NCBI GenBank assembly: GCA_033439265.1
Contig: JAVTVX010000035.1
Span: 9,078,001 to 9,142,000, forward strand
Reading direction: 5' to 3'
From: Dillenia suffruticosa
Taxonomy: Eukaryota; Streptophyta; Magnoliopsida; Dilleniales; Dilleniaceae
Length of the DNA: 64,000 nucleotides
The notes beneath the pieces were generated by a model, which was not told the DNA's origin, searched no databases, and saw only the letters and a list, made by a program, of their open reading frames with translations. The translations under genes and the position numbers were made by a program. Shown here piece after piece: positions 49,310-61,547 of the stretch (positions are counted from its first letter, which is position 1; every line of letters begins with the position of its first letter).

Positions 49310-51299
49310 ATGGAGTTCTGGTTTGGAGCAGATAACAATCGAGCTTCAAGCGACATTCCTCCTAACCAATCCTTCAGCCACGTCTCTCTTCAAAACTTTC
49401 ACTGTCAGTGCACTCCTGTCTCTCTCTCTCTCTCTCTCTCTAACTTTCTCTCTATCCTCTCTCTCCCCAACTTATTCGTTCTTTCTTTTGCAGCGAATCA
49501 CCCGGGCAATGACTGTTCAAGAAATGAGTGTTTCAGAAATCAAAACGAAAACGACATGCGAGAGGCGATACGGAGGGAGTTAGAGAAGGAGAGAATTAGA
49601 CAGGAGATAATCGTGGAGGAGATCGTGAGAAGGCGAGAGTTGGAATGGGAAGTGAGGGGAGAGATGATGTTAGAGAAAGAAATCGCGTTTCGAAGGCGAG
49701 AGCTGGAATGGGAAGTGAAGAGAGAGATGATGTTAGAGAGAGAAATCGCGTTTCGAAGTGGAAGAGGATATTCAACTCCTATCCCTCCGATGCAGTTTGA
49801 TCCGAGACATTCATCGACGAGTAATCCTTTCGATCATCGTCAACTCGAGGAGCGAATGCGTTTTCAGAGCCAGCGTTCGGAGGTTAGAAAAGACAAAGTG
49901 ATTGTTTTGGTCAGTATCTTTTTTCTCTATTTAATCCTGATTTAATTTTGTCCCCCCCCCGGGGGGGTGTATTCTCATTGTGGTGCTGCTTGTCATAAAT
50001 GAATATCCGAAAATTACTTTGTTTGAAGCTGTGAAATTTAAGGCTCTGATTGGTTGTTGTTCCCTTTCTGTATGTTGATATTTTTCCACTTTTAGTTTGT
50101 TTCATTCTATGAAAATTCTACAAAGGAAGTGGGTCTTTGTATTGAGGTTTTGCATTAATGTTTCGTATATAATTTGTAGTTAGGTGAGTGCAGGGTTGTC
50201 GGATGACATTATGAAAATGAATTTATCTTATATGAATTGGATTCTTTAGTTCAGTTCATTTCGAGTGAAACTTTCGACGAACCCAAAATTAAAATAATAT
50301 TGAATTCCATTGCTTGGATTGGAACAACCAAAGTAAATTGTGACTCCTTTTCTAAAATTTGCTTTAATGATACATATGAAGCATCTATGCACGACCAACA
50401 CGACCAACGAACTTTTGTAGAGTTAATATTGAAATTCCTTTTCTTTTTATTGAATTGCAAATCATCACTTTTTTGTGGTTTTAGAGTTGAATTCCATGTT
50501 TCTTTAATGATTCCAAGTAACAAAATCTGAACTGGAATTGAACTCCACAATTTATGTGGAGTTCATTTGTTTCTGAGTGCAAAGAATAGACATTAACTAA
50601 AGAATAGACTTTAACTAAAGTAACTGGTGGGACAGTAAGATGCTTGATTAAAGAAATTGGTTTCAAGTTGTCCTGCTTCCATAAAAGTGAAAAATATCTT
50701 TGCTTACAGTTTATAAACTTTTTTCTTACTCACATGCAAGAACTCTTTTGTGCTACGCAAGGTTTTTGAGGCATTCAGTCATCTCTTTTGAATTCAATTC
50801 ATGGTTGCACCGATGCCACACTGTAATGGTTGGATTAAAAAAGCTTGCAGTCATAAATATGTTAGGATCTTTGACAAAATGAAGAAAATGGCATAGTTCT
50901 AAACCATGATAATTTTCTCTCTTGTTTCTCCTGAATTCTTTTGTTGATTAGTAGACAATCCATTCTTGAATCTTATGGACCATGTATGTCGTGTATTTTT
51001 GAGCATTTAGAGCCTCATAATTTTTTCCATCAATGCCCTTAAGAAGCAGTTTGTCATATGTGACCGTAAAAGGATCCTTGTAACTGAGAAAGTTGGAAAT
51101 GATATAGAGTTAATAGTGTCTTGGAAATAATAAAGAGTTAATAAAATATTGGAAGGGTTAGGGAATATGTATAGTCACCATAGGAAATAGTTAGGAATTA
51201 ATATTCATATGAAATTGTTGTACTTAATGGTTGGTATAGTTTTTGTTGTATGAATAGATGTGTGCTAGGTGCTAGTCTCTGAAGTAATCTTTCACCATG

Positions 51300-51367
<68 letters not shown>

Positions 51368-54300
51368 AAAAAAAATCTCAAGCCAATTGAGTTATAATCT
51401 ATTTAGTTTGCCCTTTCTCAACATGGTATCAGAGCTTATTATCCTCCGGTGTCTCTGACAAGATCAAGTCGAACTCATCTTTCATTGTCCCTCATTCTTA
51501 TTAAAGCTTGATTACCATCTGCTCTGGCAGGAGCTTAATCACCTTTTTCTCTAGTTTGTCGTCGGTCAGTCCTCAGACACTCTAGTTCAGTCACCTTCCA
51601 GTCAAGCTTGAGAGATTGCTCGTCATCCTTCCTCATTCAATCGGGCTTGACACCTGGTCCGGTAGGAGCTTCGGTGGGAGTGCCACCTGGTCAAGCAGTT
51701 CCCAATATCTTCCTTCTGCAACAGCAATATCAATATCTGCTTTCTTCAAAAAACGTTAGACGTTTGAACATCATTTACAGCATCTTTGGACATTGAAAAC
51801 ATTAGAAGTTTCCGGAGGTTGGAGACCATCTTCAAAGTCAAAGTTCTATATTATTAGCCATTGTATTTGTAGCAGGCTGGGTGCATTTATTCATTTGCTT
51901 CATCTTGAGGGGGAGTGTTGGAAGTGATAGAAAGATAAAGAGGGTGTTGGCGGGAGAGGAGAACGATATTCTAATGTAGCCTCTCTCTCTCTCTCTCAAG
52001 CCAATTTAGTGATTAGAATATTGTTTTCCTTCCATTCTCAACACAGAGATATGGTAACCGAGAGAATATCCATTAAAAACCCGGAATTTGTTCTTCTGGG
52101 CGTGTTTCTACATTTTGAGGAATAATTCCCTAATCTCAACAACTAATTAGCATAACTATTTTCCTAATTCCATATATTTGTCATAAAAATCAAATCAGCC
52201 AAGATATGTACCTAGGCAACCTTGCCATGGACTAACCCCTTGAAGCATGAAAATTTTTATGCTTAAAGTTACAGTGCATGGGGTAGATCTTCTCATAGTT
52301 AACTATGACATCTGAATCAGCCCTAAGGAGGCATCACAGCCATTGGTTGGGAAGATTGACTAGATTGCTGATTGCTGCAGTTTTTTCTTATTGAGTTGTC
52401 ATGGTGTTCTAGGCACAAAATATTCTAAAATAATGGCTGTGGTGATCATAGTACCAATCTTATGTGTTAGCTTATAGAAAGGTCTTATGCATCTGTAACG
52501 TTGACTTGTTCAAAACGAAAACCATTTTTCCCATATCTAATATGACTAGCCATTTAAATTTCTAACCCCTTGTTGAATTGGCAGAGAGAAAATGTTTGAC
52601 ATGCCATAACTTAATATGAACATTTCTATTCTTCTTTTCTTAGGAAACACCATGTTATTGGTCTTCTATATGAACATTCCAGAGCATTTGTCCAAATCCC
52701 ACACCCTTTATTTATCAATTTTCCTCTGAGAAAAAAGGGAAAGAAAAAAAAACCAGTTTTTCTTTTCTGAAAAAAATGCACTTCTGCCTCCTGCAGGTTC
52801 AGGACAAATTAGAACCATCACAATAAACAAATCCCCATTAATTAAGCTTTGATAATGACATGCCATCTCTTAAAAATAATTAAAAAGATAATATGTCTTG
52901 ATGAAATTGATGAATATTAGAGGTGCCTGTTTTGAAGCTGCTCTTGCAGTTGATGTAGTTTGTTGGGAATAAACTTCAAAATTATTAAGGCAACAAAGAT
53001 GCTAAGAGAAAACTATCTCAAACACACTACTTTACATGTAAGCCTCCCTCTTCACCAAAATTTTAATCAGATGACAACAAACAATGTATTGTGATGGTAT
53101 CTCCTTTCAAATATTTTATTCTTCATATTTCTGTTGTTTCTACTTACAAATAAGATGACTCTGTCCGCGTGTGTGCAGGTAAGCTTTTTTATGTGATCTG
53201 ATCTATTGTATGCCTCTCCAAGTGTTCTGCCAATTAGACTTTGCATCACTCAGTTAGATATTGTTTTTTCCCCAAGATGTATACATGGTGAGATCTCGCA
53301 AGCTCTTGTCTTGGTTTGGTTTATTCTTCAGGCTTCTCTGTCTTATGCACCATCAAGAATTATGTGGTGAATAAGATAAAGAAAATAAAAAAACCTAACC
53401 AGGTGTAGGACTTGGAGGTCTCATCATATATAGTGTTGGAGATAGCAATATTTCACCTAAGTGTTGTAATATTTTATTGGTGGATGTGGAACACCTAGAG
53501 GGATTTAGTAGACCTGATTGGGTTTTAAAACTTACCAACACACAGTCAAAGCATCCTTGTTCATAAATAGAATCAGAAATGGGGGAAAAAAAAGGAAAGG
53601 AAATGATTTGAGAGGTTATACTCTCCAATACATTTGGAAGGAAAAATAGTGCTTCATCGTGCTATCTGTCTTCTGCATGACATGTCATAACTTAATGTGA
53701 ATGTCACTTCTTTAGTTAGTGGCACATCATTTAATAGGACTGCCTAACAATGTACTGTTTTATACCAAACCTGTTTTGTGTGTGCATGGAAAAACTTCTG
53801 TCTTGCCCTGCTCCAACCTTTGTTTGGTATTTTGAGAATCTTGCTGGTTCACTTTAGCTATTTGATGCTTCAAAATTCATTGATTGCTCAAATTATCACT
53901 CAAGATATTGTTTTACCAACCATCTGTAGTTAAGATGATATTTTAACCAGTGGTTTCATAGGTGCATTGCCAGAATGTGCTTTGACCAAAGGCAGGATAC
54001 TTTGACTTGATGTCGAAGGCTTTTGGATCTTCACACATGCATCCTTCTGAAGCAAATAAACTATAATAATGTTCAGTTTATATTGAATTCAATCAGCTAT
54101 AGATTATATATATGTGCATATATATATAAATATACACAACAACAACAACCGAGGCCTTAGTCCCAAAATTTGGGGTCGGCCATGAGAGACAATATACATA
54201 TCAAAAATAAAAAATAAAGAAGAATGTGCTTGAGCATGATTTTCAGGCTTGTCTTTCTACTGTATATATATAAGGCTAGGTGTTTGTTTGCATGTAACTG

Positions 54301-55475
54301 CATTAATTTGTTTATAGATGTTTATAAATTATAACATGATATCAGGGGAAACTTTTAGAGAATACATTAAAATTGTAATGAACTTTTGACTTGAGAGGTA
54401 GTTTCTTTTGTTATCAATGATATCGTGCCCTCATACAGCTTTCACTTTCATTTTGTACTATTATTAAATTTTTTACCAGTGGATAGCTGGTGTTACATTG
54501 CAGCTACACTCTATTTTGATCCAATTGCAGTCGATACATTTTAGTCCTGTGAGCTCTCGCTTCCCTTGCTTTTTCTTTCTATAGCAAAAGAAAGATATCC
54601 TATTGAAATAAAAGGAGAAGGTGAAGGAAACAACGCTTGATGAAGTGAAAAACTGTACATATGAAAGTTGATCATGGAACCAATATAAAATGGGTCACAA
54701 TATATGGGTGGATAGAACTTTTTTTTCCCCAAAATTAACCTAATGACTTGAAACCATTATCAAAAACATGTTAAAAGCAGTTTCTTTAATGAAACAGCCA
54801 TTGAGGATCGGGGTTTCTATTCATCTGTTCATTACAGTCATAAAATCTCTGGGGTCCATGTTATGTTTATCATATATAAAATATGCAGGGAATAAGAAGA
54901 GGAGGTGGAGGAGGAAAAAGGTGGATAAAAGCCACAGACACCAGTTAACAGGTAACATACATTGTGTTTAGCAAGGGTGAAACAAGAAGTAGAAAAAGCA
55001 AATAAAAAACTATGGTGGAGTTTGACCTATAGGATAATAGCCGAGGGTAAAGACAAGGAAGAGGTGATAGAGGTAAAGGAGTGGAAAGAGTATCCTATTT
55101 TGGAAATCTCTTTCACAATTAAATAAATCCTTTCACTTTAATCTTTCCTCTTCCCTTTGTCACCCATTGACATTGATAAGTGTCAAAAGAGTGAGATGTA
55201 GACTTAAGAAGAAAAACATGGAGGGAAAGAACTAAAATAATCTCTCTCTCTCTCTCTCTCATTCTTCTTGTTCAGTTTGAGCTGATTACATTGTTGTCTT
55301 GGAGAGACTTAATAAGAGGTGCTTTCAGAAAAGCCACATGCCAACCTGTCTGTTACTGGTGGGCTGTCAAAATTAAACATTTATTCTATCACTTTCCATG
55401 CAGGCTGAGAGTTCCCAAGGAGATGTAGAAAATAATTAAGAGTAACATGGAGGAGTCGCTGAAATACGGAAGGGG

Positions 55476-55513
<38 letters not shown>

Positions 55514-58393
55514 GGTCCCAACGAAGAAGTAGAAAATAGTTTAAGAGTAACATGGAGGAGTTGCTGAAATACGGATGGGGAAAGGGGGAGAGAGAGAGAG
55601 AGAGAGAGAGAGACTCAGTTAGAAGGAAACTTTGAACATTTGAAGTACAGATGAAATAATTAGAAGAATGTTGTTTGTGGCAGTTGATTCGAGGTAGAAA
55701 AAGGATGCTGGCACCATGAAATGTACCCAAGTATTTTCTTGTAGTCTATGAGCTTTAGATGGAGACATTTTTTGTGAACCTTTAATTGTTTAAGACCAAG
55801 AGTTAAACCCAACGAAGTTGAAGCGCTAAGCATGTATCAGTACAGTCTTAATGGTGTTGTCATTCATACTGATTCTATGATCCAACTTATGATCTATAAT
55901 CTGACCTCCTGATTATGTTCTCCAATGCTTCAGATCATTAAAATTTCTTGGATTGCAAAGTCATAAGTTATTACAATCTAGGTTTTGGGTTAACAAACTT
56001 ACACGTATTTTATATTCATTATGAGTTACGGTAAATTAATTATTCATGAAATGCTCTTATAAATCACATCAATTATTGCTTATTGGCATTGGTGGGTAAT
56101 TTATTAATCGTATTTCTCATAAAATGTACTTAAATTATCAAGATAAAAGAATTATCTTTAAAGGAAATATTTCATATGTCATATCATGGCACAACTTTAA
56201 TTTTCCTTACTTTTGGCTGTTGAAATTGCTTAAGACTTCTGTGACTTTTAAAATGTACAAAATAAGTGAATGTATAAAGACAATATTGACAATCTTGATG
56301 GCTTCTATTTATCCAGGGCACATAATTTTCAATTGTATATGTTACGCTTTCTTCTTGCCTGAGTGTTAAGATGGTGAGGATTGTTGTATGATCTATTAGC
56401 AGTCATTCGTTACACAAATGTTTAGAAACTGGAAAGTAATTTACTCTAATTCTTCTTGTCTATTACACACTTGATGAATTTATTGAAATTCATGTGTTCT
56501 GACAGAGTGAGGAAATATGATATATTTGATTCAATCATTATTGTGTTTCATTAAAATTTTACTTTAATTGAATGGAACTACTAATGTTATTCTTTTAGAA
56601 GTGCCATGTTTCTATGCGGCATATTGTTTCTAACCCTTGGTATGTTCTTGCACTATGGCTGGTATTTACAGATTTTATGCATTGCTACTACATTTAATCA
56701 GGGATGGAACCCCCCCCCCCCCAAAAAAAAAAAACAGAGAGAAAATTTTCAATGAAGCATTTTGGCCCTTCCAAGACATCCTTTAATGGAACTGTTGCTG
56801 TGTGTAAACATATATCTATATATATATCTTTGAAGTTGTTGGGACTGTTATATCACCTTTTGTGCTTGCGCAATTGTGATGTAGTGACTTGGCAAAATTT
56901 GTCCAATGTCGTTTGCCACATCAGTCATGAAAAGCTTCATGCCTGATGTGGATCATGCAAAATAGCAGGGTACATATGACTGTCAATCCCAAAACATATG
57001 TGTCTGTATGCGCATGTCTATGCACATATTTTTAACTAATCCTTTTTTGAATTTGTGATATATTAAATTGTTATAGTTGTGTAGTGGCTCTTGCTATTTT
57101 CTGCTTTTTACCCCCTCTTGTTACTTTCTGCCTGTTTCAGTCTTTAAGCTCAGTTCCTTGTTTTCTTGATTGATAAACTACATTGTAGTTGTTATTGTGG
57201 ATAATCAACTTGTTATATAGAACTATGGAATGCCTCATTTACGCAATGAGGCTTTGGTGTATAGAATCCTGGATTAAGAGACTGAGATAAAGAATTATGA
57301 GAAATAGTTCACATGAATCATATGGCATTGGCATAGTCACAAGTCAAAGGTGGATATTTTATCTTAGTAACCAGCTTATGGGATTAGTTTAACCATTCTA
57401 TTGCAGCCTCAGCCTAGTAATCGGAACCTTTGTGGAGTTAAGAAAAAAGCCACAACACCGCCAATGGCAACAATCACTGAGCTCACAAAGAAGAAACCTA
57501 CAGAGGAGTGGAGTTGCGCGCTCTGTCAAGTTACTGCTACTAGTAAAGAAGGACTAGATGAGCATCTTCAGGGTAAAAGGCACAAGGCCAAGAAAGTTGA
57601 ACTGAGGGCACATAAAGCAGGCACCAAGTCTGGCACAACATCCCCAATGGCAACAATCACTGGGCTCTCCCCAGCGGGTACAATGAAGAAACCTACAGAG
57701 TGGAGTTGCAATCTTTGTCAGGTTACTGCTACTAGTAAAGAAGGACTAGATGAACATCTTCAAGGAAAAAGGCATAAGGCCAAGAAAGCTGAACTGGGGG
57801 CACAAAAAGCAGGCACCAAGTCTGGCACAACATCCCCAATGGCAACAATCACTGAGCTCTCCCCAGCTGGTACAAGGAAGAAACCTACGGAGGAGTGGAG
57901 TTGCGATCTCTGTCAAATTACTGCTACTTGTAAAGAAGGACTAAATGAGCATCTTCAAGGAAGAAGGCACAAGGCCAAGGAAGCTGGAATGATAGCACAA
58001 AAAGCGGGCAATAAGTCTGGCAATATTTCTGCTTCAATTGAGCCTAAGGCTTCATTTACTCCAAGCTTGAAGCAGGACTTGAAACAAAAGGATTTATCCC
58101 AAAAAGACCAGCATGACGGAGCAGTAAAGAAAGAAGATTTACAAGATCTCAAGAAAAAACATGAATCAGAGTTGCGGAAGAAGGTTGAGGTAAAGACATC
58201 AACAAAAAATGATGGGAAGGAAGTGAAGCTAGGAGTGCCAAAAATGGAGAGGCCGAAGAAGAAAAATAGGAAATTTAAATTCATGTGTGAAATGTGTCAA
58301 GTTGAGGCCAATTCGGAAGTAGATATTGCTGCCCATAAGAAGGGAAGGAAGCATCGAGCACGGTTTGAGATGCATCAGAAGCTGCTACACTAG
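49310..58393 (+). CDS. Zinc-finger protein with four U1-type C2H2 fingers, 3 exons
   Basis: Exons 49310-49403, 49494-49909 and 57407-58393 join in phase, giving 1497 nt and 498 residues. Intron 1 is a short CT-rich intron. Intron 2 is 7.5 kb. The start is MEFWFGADNNRASS. An Arg/Glu-rich helical region at about 50-125 has two near-copies of a 24-residue unit (RRRELEWEVRGEMMLEKEIA and RRRELEWEVKREMMLEREIA). Exon 3 carries three tandem fingers with period 64-65 residues (WSCALC, WSCNLC and WSCDLC at about 205, 269 and 334, each ending HLQGKRHKAK or similar). A divergent fourth finger FMCEMC...HKKGRKHRAR is near 462. The spacing C-x2-C...H-x5-H is that of U1-like/zf-met fingers, which bind double-stranded RNA or act in RNA processing. 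The exact role is unknown. A downstream frame suggests the C-terminus is truncated. Confidence 0.82.
51091..52043 (+). mobile_element. Miniature copia-type LTR element in the zinc-finger gene intron
   Basis: A 5' LTR of about 333 bases (51091-51423, start AGTTGGAAATGATA, end TTTCTCAACA) is followed directly by the primer-binding site TGGTATCAGAGC (51424-51435). An internal region of about 480 bases ends in the polypurine tract TTGAGGGGGAG (51905-51915). The 3' LTR is 51916-52043 (start TGTTGGAAGTGATA, end CATTCTCAACA). Shared LTR words include GTTGGAAxTGATA, CTCAAGCCAATT and TTCTCAACA. The 3' LTR is much shorter, so it has lost about 200 bases. The internal part has no gag or pol. It is non-autonomous and larger than classic TRIMs. 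A clean target-site duplication was not seen. Confidence 0.78.
51301..51366. repeat. (CT)n/(CA)n microsatellite inside the 5' LTR
   Basis: About 24 CT units, then about 9 CA units. A shorter CT run sits at the matching place in the 3' LTR (51980-51999), so the tract belongs to the element and has expanded in the 5' copy. Confidence 0.88.
54135..54190 (-). mobile_element. RTE-type LINE, terminal 3' fragment
   Basis: The minus strand reads ATGGCCGACCCCAAATTTTGGGACTAAGGCC, which encodes MADPKFWD and a stop, and is followed by (TTG)n. The phrase ADPxxxD-stop then (TTG)n is the usual end of plant RTE-like LINEs. Only some 50 bases are recognisable. Adjacent DNA toward the 5' side of the element is not RT-like. 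Confidence 0.6.
55405..55617. repeat. Two-unit tandem duplication with (GA)n tracts
   Basis: A unit of about 103 bases beginning at GTTCCCAAGG (55411) and at GGTCCCAACG (55514) is repeated. It contains TAAGAGTAACATGGAGGAG and ends in a (GA)n tract in both copies. A (CT)n tract lies nearby at 55242-55260. Confidence 0.85.
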
Positions 58394-61300
58394 CACAACT
58401 GCTGCAGCCACACCAGAGGCTGCTCCGATAGCAACAGAGTCGGCGGCTGGCAAAGTGGACAATGAGGTGAAAAATGATGAGGCAATAAGAGAAAATGCTG
58501 ATGGAGAACCTAAAGTTAACCAAGGAAGAACATCATTCAGAAGATGGAAGTACTATCTACACCTTATGCTACTATCTACACCTTATGCTAAAGATGCATC
58601 TAGCTGTTTGAATCTGTGGCGAAGATCTCAAAATATAGAAACACTGTAAAATATTAGAGGCTTTGTTTTCCTGTTTATTATTATGCATTAGACTTTGTTT
58701 GGATGCTAACATAGCCTTTTTATTATAAGCTTTAAGACTGAACTTTTTTATTTTGCAAGTACAAGAGCTCAGAAATTCTCTGATGAATCTGGATGGTCCT
58801 AGTGATTGAATTATTTCCAGAATTCCATATCTGAGGGCTATGATATGCAGCCTCAGGGGGTGAACTGGGGAATGTTGGACGTTCATGAGTGCAGAATGCA
58901 GAAAATGGCAAGTTAAATTGCATGTGAGACAAGCTAGTAGGACCATTTTTAGTCGCAATCTTTTAAAGAAGAGACTGGTATGTGGGTTCATGTATTGGAT
59001 TATAGCTTCAACAGAAAGGACAAAATAAACATCGTTCCAGTCAAAAGAAACTTTCTATTTCCGTTACATTTACTCGGTACATCTTCCGATTTCTCCACGT
59101 CTTTGTATGATTTTGTTCTCTTTGCATGGACCCATCTCACAGAGAGGGAGGGGGGGAAGGAGGGTGTGAAAAACCCCTGTACCTAGGGTGCACCTTGGAC
59201 TCAAAAGGATTAATGCAGCTCTTGGTGAGGGGGTGAATCTTGACCAGCAACATTCTCGATCATTTGCCATCCTTGAGTGCTGCTTATTTTATAACAAGTA
59301 GATTGATGCAGGCAAAGAGCAGCTTTAAATAGTTGTATTTTTTTTTTATTCTCTCTGGTATTTGAAATCATATTCTAACTAATTTGATTCAAATGTTTAT
59401 AGAAATTCTATCTAGGAGTTGACTTTCCGAATATAATCTTTAAATAGCTTTAAATAGCTGTATGTGATATTCACTATGCAGCATACAGACATCTTCAAAG
59501 CACAAAAAATAATAGAGCTATCTTCTAAACAAATACCAGCATCAACTAAAGCATCAACCACCGAAGAGAGATCCATTATCATCCATGAAAACATCTTACC
59601 TAGTTACTTGTCATTTTTTTTTATACTATACCAACCGATATTTGAAATCATACTTTTATTAATTCAATTCGAAACTTGCAGTGACTCATTTAAAGAAATT
59701 ACCCTTTCAACATAGTTTTTTTCACGTCCAAATCGATTCGGGGACTTGCCATAATCATGTATGTATTGAACCGTGTGTGGTCGGTTGTTGGCAATTGCTT
59801 TAAGCACAAGGAATTTCAGAACTACTTTTGTCATTTAATTTTTTTGGGGTCATCAAATAATGCCTTAGAACTCCGGTCTAAACCCTATCCGAGTTTGAAT
59901 GTAATGTCACCCCATCTAATGATATGTTATTTTCTATATATTTTTTCTATTTTATTGGCACGAATCTCTTGAAACATGACACAAGGTTCAGCGCTCTAAA
60001 TGGACTCTGGTGCCCAAAATTGGTGCAAACCTCTGCCCCAAGGAAAGAGGTACTAAGAGCTTTATATTGTCTTTAGATGAGATTTCATAAGAGTTGAAAT
60101 TATCATTATTAACAAATGATAATATAAATTTCCAAAAAGTTTAGAAATTCTTTCACAATTCGCCATTTTAATTTTGATTACCGCACCAAATCAAGTAGAA
60201 AATCTTCTACAATCTATTCATTAATACTATCCCAAAAAAAAAAAAAAAATGAAAGAGTACTAATTCTTTCCCTCTATTCAATCAAATGGTGCTGATGTGT
60301 TTGGTATTCTCTTTGCAGAAAAAAAATATGAAAAATATTTTGTTCCAAAGTTTAAAAAATAATTAATTGATTTGAACACGGCCTTTCAAAGAAGTCAAAA
60401 CCCTGCCAAGAACAAAATTGGAATTAGAGGTCGACAATCTCCTTTGTTTATAGCCTAGATTGATTAACAACCAATACATTACTCCAAACCTGAATGGAAA
60501 AGTCACCTGCTTCCCTCTCCTTCAACCTCTCTTAAACCCCATTCCATTCCAAACTTCGAACCATGAAAATTATACATCAAAGAAAAAGAAGCCAAGTCAT
60601 TCCCGGACTTCGGGTAGGGGCCACAATGCAACCATATTTATCTTCATTTTGGTAAATTCAGCGTTTCTCTAAGCATAGAATTATAAAAATAAATAAATAA
60701 ATAAAAGGGGAAGGGAAAGGGGTGTGTTCCAGCCAAATTGATCCCTAATACCCATATGTTAAAACTTGAACTCGAGTTTTCTAATGATAGTCAAACTAGT
60801 AATAATATGACTCAAACTCAACTTATTTATAATTTAATGAATTCAAAATTGACTTAAAAACTCTACTCGTTTATATATATGAATATTTATATAATTTATT
60901 AATATATTCTACTTAATTTATTTTTTATATTATAACAATATATGTACATATATAATATATATTAATATATATTATCAAACTATTCATCAATCTAAAATTC
61001 TATTACTCTTAAGTCAACTTGAATTTCGTTCAAAATCGAGTCAAGCTTTTGACCGAGTGACTTACGGGCAACTTGAACTCAACTCGGCTCGCATAATAGC
61101 CCTAGGGAGGGGGGCACCAATAGCCAATCAATTTATCAAGTCATAGGAGAGGGCTGCTGAAAAATTAGGCCGAAATAACCCAGAAATAACTCATAACTGT
61201 ATCGGCTTCGTAAGAAGCTACAAGGAAGAAAACACCCCTCCTTGTTCTTTCAAGCAGTCATTGCCATACAGAAAGAGGCTGCTAAAGAAGAAATAAAGGC

Positions 61301-61547
61301 ATCAGAATCTCCCCATCGCCATCACCACCACCCCCCACCAATCCTTCGAAAATATTCACAAGACATAAAATCATCTTCCTTCAGTTCATTCTGGCACGCT
61401 CAAACACATAGAGGAATCCAATTCCAAGTATCTTTGAAGTGCGAAACTACTATCCCAATACTTCCAGGGATAAAGAACAATTCAGTATTCTTGCAATTTC
61501 AAGATAAAGCCAAACTTTTGGACCTAGCCACCGGAGAAACCAATGCT
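58394..61547. other. Intergenic between the zinc-finger gene and the FDLN-repeat gene
   Basis: The first 260 bases hold a coding-like +1 frame that probably is the lost C-terminus of the zinc-finger protein, and a 19-base direct duplication at 58550-58590. The rest is AT-rich, with a (TATA)-rich stretch at 60865-60975 and an A run at 60234-60249. The two genes converge here. No other gene was seen. Confidence 0.5.

Larger units (their letters stand above)
49910..57406 (+). other. 7.5-kb intron 2 of the zinc-finger gene
   Basis: Apart from the LTR element, the LINE end and the tandem duplication listed separately, it holds a C9G7 palindrome (49952-49967) and a C13-A12 homopolymer junction (about 56710-56733). 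Short open frames here have no recognisable product. The acceptor TTGCAG at 57401-57406 fits the frame of exon 3. Confidence 0.55.

Noticed and set aside
49310-49945. Single 211-codon open frame at the start of the zinc-finger gene
   Set aside because: It reads through a CT-rich intron (49404-49493) with a good GTCAGT donor and TTTTGCAG acceptor. Splicing gives the more natural protein.
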